Source: Mermis nigrescens
Taxonomy: Eukaryota > Nematoda > Enoplea > Mermithida > Mermithidae
Direction of reading: 5' to 3'
Length of the DNA: 64,000 nt
Assembly: GCA_036768485.1 (NCBI GenBank)
Contig: JAVLUZ010000647.1
Location: 1,560,194-1,624,193, forward strand
Below the pieces are notes generated by a model. That model did not search any database, was not told the DNA's origin, and was given only the letters and a program-made list of their open reading frames with translations. The first letter of the stretch is position 1. Every line of letters begins with the position of its first letter. Made by a program: the position numbers and the translations under genes. This document shows, in pieces, positions 60,098-64,000 of the stretch.

Positions 60098-60180
60098 ATA
60101 TCGTATTTTTTGACGTTTTTACTGTTACCTTGGTTTGGTAATGTAAGCTCATGGGCGTTGGGAGGTTGGGTGTGGGTATC

Positions 60181-60485
60181 CATACATGTACAGCATGGGG
60201 ATAAAATTTTTCAAAAAGTGCCTTTTTGCGCTCAAAAACGTCGGGTACACGTCTAAAACACTGTTTTTAGACGTTTCGGACAATGCTCATTCTTTCTGGA
60301 ACATAAAAAGATTGAAAAATTGAACAAATTGTAGTCACAAAATGTGTATATGGCGCGAAACGCCGAAAATTTAAGACTATTGAGCCAAAAATGAGCTAAA
60401 ACCTTTAAGAACACTTTTTACAATTTTTCCGAAGAATCGACTATTCTGGGGGGTCGCAGCCATTTTGCGGGTGGTCAGCAGCACA
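60181..60485 (+). repeat. Family A miniature element
   Basis: Same start as 59740; contains GGCGCGAAACGCCG. Its right end runs into family B sequence. Confidence 0.8.
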
Positions 60486-60990
60486 ACTAGGCGTGGGGGA
60501 TATTTTTAATTTTTGAATTTTTTTTTGTTCTTCCTGCAATTTTTTGATGCCAATGGATAGTGCTCACACCTGGGCGTGGGGGGTATGCACCCCCCAGAAA
60601 CCAAAATACCCCCCCCCAGAAATCAAAATACCCCCCCCCAGAATTCAATTTTTGAAAATTTTTTTCGTTTTTTCGAAATATTTTGATGCCAATGGATAGC
60701 GCTCGATGAGAAACGTTAAAAAATTGTTTTTTCGCCATACCACCATTTTTAAGGCCATTTTTTTACCTTCAAAGAAATCTTGCACCCCCCCCCAGAATTT
60801 TCTTGCTGCCCACGTATGATAGCGCTCGATTAGAAACGTAAAAAAATTGTTTTTTCGCCATATCACCATTTTTAAGGCCATTTTTTGATCTTTGAAAAAT
60901 CATGCATCCCCAGAATTTTGGTGCCGCCCACCTATGGTCAGCAGCCATTCTGCAGGGGGTCAAACCCCCCAAGAACACGTATGGTGATAC
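60486..60990 (-). repeat. Nested family B elements and a family A tail
   Basis: A full reverse copy at 60565-60818, partial copies before it and at 60819-60936, then a family A tail ('gcagccattctgcagggggt', 'aagaacacgtatgg'). Insertions of one family into another are evident. Confidence 0.8.
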
Positions 60991-61158
60991 CCCAGAGAAT
61001 CCAGTAGATCCTAAAAAAAAATCGATAAAAGATCCAGAATTGAATTTTCGGCATTTTTTCGGATTTCAGTCAGTTTCAAACCACCAATACGCCCAAGAAT
61101 CCGGATGCTATCCGCCTATGGTCATACCTATTGAAGACAGACGCTTATCAATCACAAT

Positions 61159-61396
61159 CATAGGTGGGCGGCAACAAAGTTCTGGGGGGGTGCGAGATTT
61201 TTTCAACGGTCAAAAAATGGCCCTAAAAATGGTGGTATGGCGATAAAACACCATTTTTCAGCGTTTCTCATTGAGCACTATCCATTGGCATCAAAAAATT
61301 GCAAAAAAAACAAAAAAATTCAAAAACTGAATTCTGGGGGTATTTTGGTTTCTGGGGGGTGCATGCATACCCCCAACCCCCACGCCCAGGTGTGAT
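61159..61396 (+). repeat. Family B miniature element
   Basis: CATAGGTGGGCGGCAACAAA to CCACGCCCAGGTGTG. The ORF at 60902-61246 spans it artificially. Confidence 0.88.
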
Positions 61397-62610
61397 CACA
61401 ATGTCAGTTATCGTGATGCTTCATTTTAAATCGTGTTTGTAATTGACGTACATCGATAGATCAACTATAATCCATGCAATAATTTGGCTTCGACCGACAT
61501 GAATTTCGTAGGCCACTTGGCTTTATAAAGGTCCTCCCTCAATGCGCTGCGCTTAGCAGCGCGCTGCATTATCTAAAATGTAGGTATCCTTCCTATTCAA
61601 ACGCAAGGTCCTATCGATGTTATTTATCGAATAAAGGACGGTTTCAAGGCTGCTGCATTGAAGATACATACTTCGTACTCTATACTATACAAAAAGAACG
61701 CGTCAGCCGTCCAATGCTGGGTAGCAAGAACACACATATATATGTAGAAAGCATAGCAAGTGTTCGATACTCGTCTTTTTTATGTGCAGGTCTAGTATAA
61801 ATATATAGCCCACATTTGTGCAGCACGTTCGAATAGGTTTTTCCCCTCTGGGCAAACATAACGCTCGATCTATATATGAACGCCATACTTACACAGAATA
61901 TATTTCGCACGCTCGCATATACACTGAACTTAGCCAAGGTCTCAGGCGTACGTATAACAATTACTAGTGTTATTCTACGACCGGTTTTATGTGGTGCAGT
62001 TTGTACACTGGTACGGCAGCTAGCATTCAAATATGCTGCGTCTAGTCGGCGTGAAATGTGTGCGAGTCACCTCCTTGAACGTATCGCGAATAAGTCTGTG
62101 GCAAAACCGCACAATCTGTGCGCTTTAAAACTGTTTTACGGCCGGTGCTTAGTGCGGCGTTTCTTCTATGTGTCTGGTTTTTATGCACTTTACTTTGCAA
62201 TTATTCTTAAACGTTAGTAATGTTGTTTGATACTACTAGCTAAACTATAACACCTGTGTGTTATAATGATGATGATGCCATGACGGTGATGATGGTGTTA
62301 AATGCGTTAGTGTTCACCATATTTGCAACGCTTTACTACGCTGTAGACCATCTTTAACAACATCATTCATTCGGCTACGTTTTATAACCTAGTGCGTATT
62401 ACAAACTATGGTTGTAGCAGAATAACACTACCACCTTATTTTTTGCTTCATCATCGTACTATGTGTGTGTCTTGCAAGTGCAACGTAGTAATCTATCCAC
62501 ATGCCTTTCTTTCAGCTATACTATTATAACACGTATATAAATTCAATACTAATAGTGTAATAGTCCGATTCATAGCATACTACATACGTTGAACGGCACG
62601 GTGTAATGTC
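61397..62610. other. Region upstream of TDG, possible promoter / 5' UTR
   Basis: Free of the repeat families that fill the rest of the window. A TATAAATATATAG word at 61796 and a GATGATGATG run at about 62262-62295 are the only landmarks. ORFs of 113-116 codons at 61680-62217 lie on opposite strands and have no recognised domain. Confidence 0.4.
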
Positions 62611-62873
62611 ATGACGACTATGCTATTAACCATTGTGAATCAATATCATCGTCATCAGCCGCAGCGCAGCCACTACCGTCGACATCAGCAAGAGTTGCAG
62701 AAACAGTATCTGATGAATGTCGCGCCCGACGTAGTAGCAGTAGTGGAAAAGTCGGCGATTGCGGTGAAACACGCGGGAAAAAAGCCTAAAGTTGAGAATG
62801 TCGGTGGTCTTCGTACTACTGCAGTTGCCGCAGATCTGAGCCTAGTTAAAGAAGAAATAGCGGCATCTAAAAG
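62611..62873 (+). CDS. TDG: TDG exon 1 (N-terminal tail)
   Basis: 87 codons plus two bases. [18 protein letters not shown], later [13 protein letters not shown] and [10 protein letters not shown] basic, low-complexity, probably disordered segment; the exon-1 call rests on position, the open frame and in-phase donor AAAAG|GTAAAC rather than on homology. Confidence 0.7.
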
Positions 62874-63706
62874 GTAAACTACGCTTAGCGATGTATTATT
62901 GAGTTCGTTATTGTCCGTGAATCACTAATTGTCTATATAAATGTGTTTACTACTTTAACATGGTTTAGTGTACTAATGTTCATTTCACTCGTGCGTATGT
63001 TTTTACGTTTTGATTGGGGATTTACTTATTTTGCGGGTTTAGAGAAACAGAAGATGGTCGAAGTCAGCCGCAAAAGCGTAGGCGATCGAAGCTCGGATCA
63101 CTGCGTCAAACGAAAATTAACGATTCATTTTGCGTTGTGACACGGAAGATCAACCGTTTTAAAGGAATAAGTGAAGCTGAATTATACAAACGCAGTTTAC
63201 CCGATCATCTGACGCACAACCTCGAAATCGTGATCGTAAGCACTGTAAACTCGTAAAAAGCATTGAATTAAGTTTTTATAAGAAAAGAACTTGTAAGTTA
63301 AACATTAATGTTTCACATCTTTTTACAGATCGACTAGTTCATATTTTATTCTTCTATCTTTGTGCGCAAAACTTTTGTCTGTGTTATGTTCAAACATTTC
63401 ACCATGTTAAATTCTTAAATTCTTTATCTGAATGGTGTTATTTGTTAGGTTGGCATAAATCCTGGATTATTTTCGGCGTACAAGGGACATCATTATGCTG
63501 GTCCTGGAAATCACTTCTGTAAGCTTTTAATTTATATGGTTTCTGTTCCTACTTTGCATTGAAAATTATTAAGGGAAATGTCTATTTTTATCCGGTTTAA
63601 TATCTGAACCGCTGACGTCGGACGACGACAAGACGCTGATACGACGTGGGATTGGTTTTACAAATATTGTTGGACGACCAACTCGTTCAAGTTCTGATCT
63701 TAAACA
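62611..63706 (+). CDS. TDG: Thymine-DNA glycosylase, 5' part (spliced, runs off the window)
   Basis: TDG removes thymine or uracil mispaired with guanine in the nucleus, and in many animals also oxidised methylcytosine derivatives, starting base excision repair. Exons: 62611-62873, 63043-63235, 63449-63518, 63574-63706; all junctions are GT-AG and in frame. An in-frame TGA at 62590 precedes the ATG, supporting the start. The N-terminal exon is low in similarity and rich in His/Gln/Lys, as expected of the disordered TDG tail. The catalytic domain begins at [20 protein letters not shown], followed by [20 protein letters not shown] and [19 protein letters not shown]. The Asn of GINPG is the family's water-activating residue. 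The rest of the domain lies beyond the right edge. Introns are 55-213 bp, unlike the huge ADH5 introns. Confidence 0.92.
63043..63235 (+). CDS. TDG: TDG exon 2
   Basis: Acceptor GGTTTAG|AGAAAC. Reads [18 protein letters not shown] (basic stretch, possible nuclear signal), then [20 protein letters not shown] and [38 protein letters not shown] is the start of the TDG/UDG fold. Confidence 0.93.
63449..63518 (+). CDS. TDG: TDG exon 3 (catalytic motif)
   Basis: Reads [20 protein letters not shown] and NHF; the Trp codon is split with the next exon. GINPG and GPGNHFW are the substrate-pocket motifs of the family. Acceptor TTGTTAG|GTT, donor TTCT|GTAAGC. Confidence 0.96.
63574..63706 (+). CDS. TDG: TDG exon 4
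   Basis: Reads (W)[40 protein letters not shown] and DLKQ, matching the family's W.CL..SGL.SE and GIGFTN(I/M)V.R.T..S.DL. Acceptor ATTAAG|GG, donor AACA|GTAAGT, phase 2. No continuation exon is visible in 63707-64000, which is AT-rich. Confidence 0.94.
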
Positions 63707-64000
63707 GTAAGTATTAAAAAGTAAATCGATTATCAGACTTCTTTACAATACATGAAAAAATTATTTAGTCCACTGAATTTAAGTATTGACACCGAAATAG
63801 TTTGAATTTGCTCTTTTGCTTTTAGGCTTTTCAATAGTCTTCGATTTCAATGCAAAATCAGTATTATCCTTAGATTTCAATAAAGTTAAACCAACAGGAA
63901 GAAGAAATTCTCGATTTTCGCTATAACAGCCGTCTATCCTTCTCTCTAATAATAAGCCGATTGATTTGATGGCCTTATGTGTACCCAGGCCCATGACCAG

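Noticed and set aside
61680..62217. Overlapping ORFs of 113 and 116 codons upstream of TDG
   Set aside because: They lie on opposite strands of the same DNA and have no recognised motifs; probably non-coding 5' flank of TDG.

Overview
The window is eukaryotic DNA from an animal, most likely an arthropod (insect-like). It is AT-rich, has spliced genes with GT-AG introns, and is packed with short inverted-repeat transposons. Three spliced housekeeping genes and one partial gene copy can be recognised by protein motifs; the exact species cannot be named from sequence alone.

Genes, all on the + strand: (1) 1104-1643, the C-terminal part of a mitochondrial porin (VDAC), intronless, truncated at its 5' side and lying among transposon-like ends. 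(2) 13376-39330, a class III alcohol dehydrogenase / S-(hydroxymethyl)glutathione dehydrogenase (ADH5/Fdh) spread over about 26 kb. Eight internal or penultimate exons splice in frame and a putative last exon is visible. The first exon was not found, nor was the exon that should carry the third catalytic zinc ligand. (3) 51785-54408, two exons of NDUFA5 (complex I B13 subunit); the very short first exon was not found. (4) 62611 to beyond the right edge, the 5' half of thymine-DNA glycosylase (TDG), four compact exons including the catalytic GINPG motif. The genes look unrelated in function: detoxification, respiration, base excision repair.

Everything else is repeat. 0-3 kb: TIR fragments around the VDAC copy. 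3.2-7.7 kb: a tandem segmental duplication with a 58/59-bp minisatellite that has a 117-bp higher-order period. It is interrupted by a 554-bp TIR element holding a tRNA-like Pol III promoter and is flanked by inverted copies of another element. 8.5-9.5 kb: a hAT transposon with perfect 8-bp target duplication and a relic of the hAT dimerisation domain. 10.0-12.7 kb: nested hairpins, a tRNA-like sequence, a 1.7-kb array of 340-bp units that flips orientation at its centre, and a cluster of TTATTTGCAGTC palindromes. 13.7-14.8 kb: a second hAT element with GC-rich ends inside an ADH5 intron. 27.4-30.6, 48.9-51.1 and 55.5-58.2 kb: three copies of a long repeat built of roughly 450-480-bp units separated by GTGTAAASTTTACAC palindromes. 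39.8-41.3 kb: a PIF/Harbinger element with a broken transposase. 59.1-61.4 kb: a nest of two G-rich miniature element families.

No CRISPR array, rRNA, operon or obvious viral genome was seen. The most informative observations are the ADH5 exon problem, the element-against-empty-site comparisons provided by paralogous repeats inside the same window, and the GTGTAAASTTTACAC long-repeat family.
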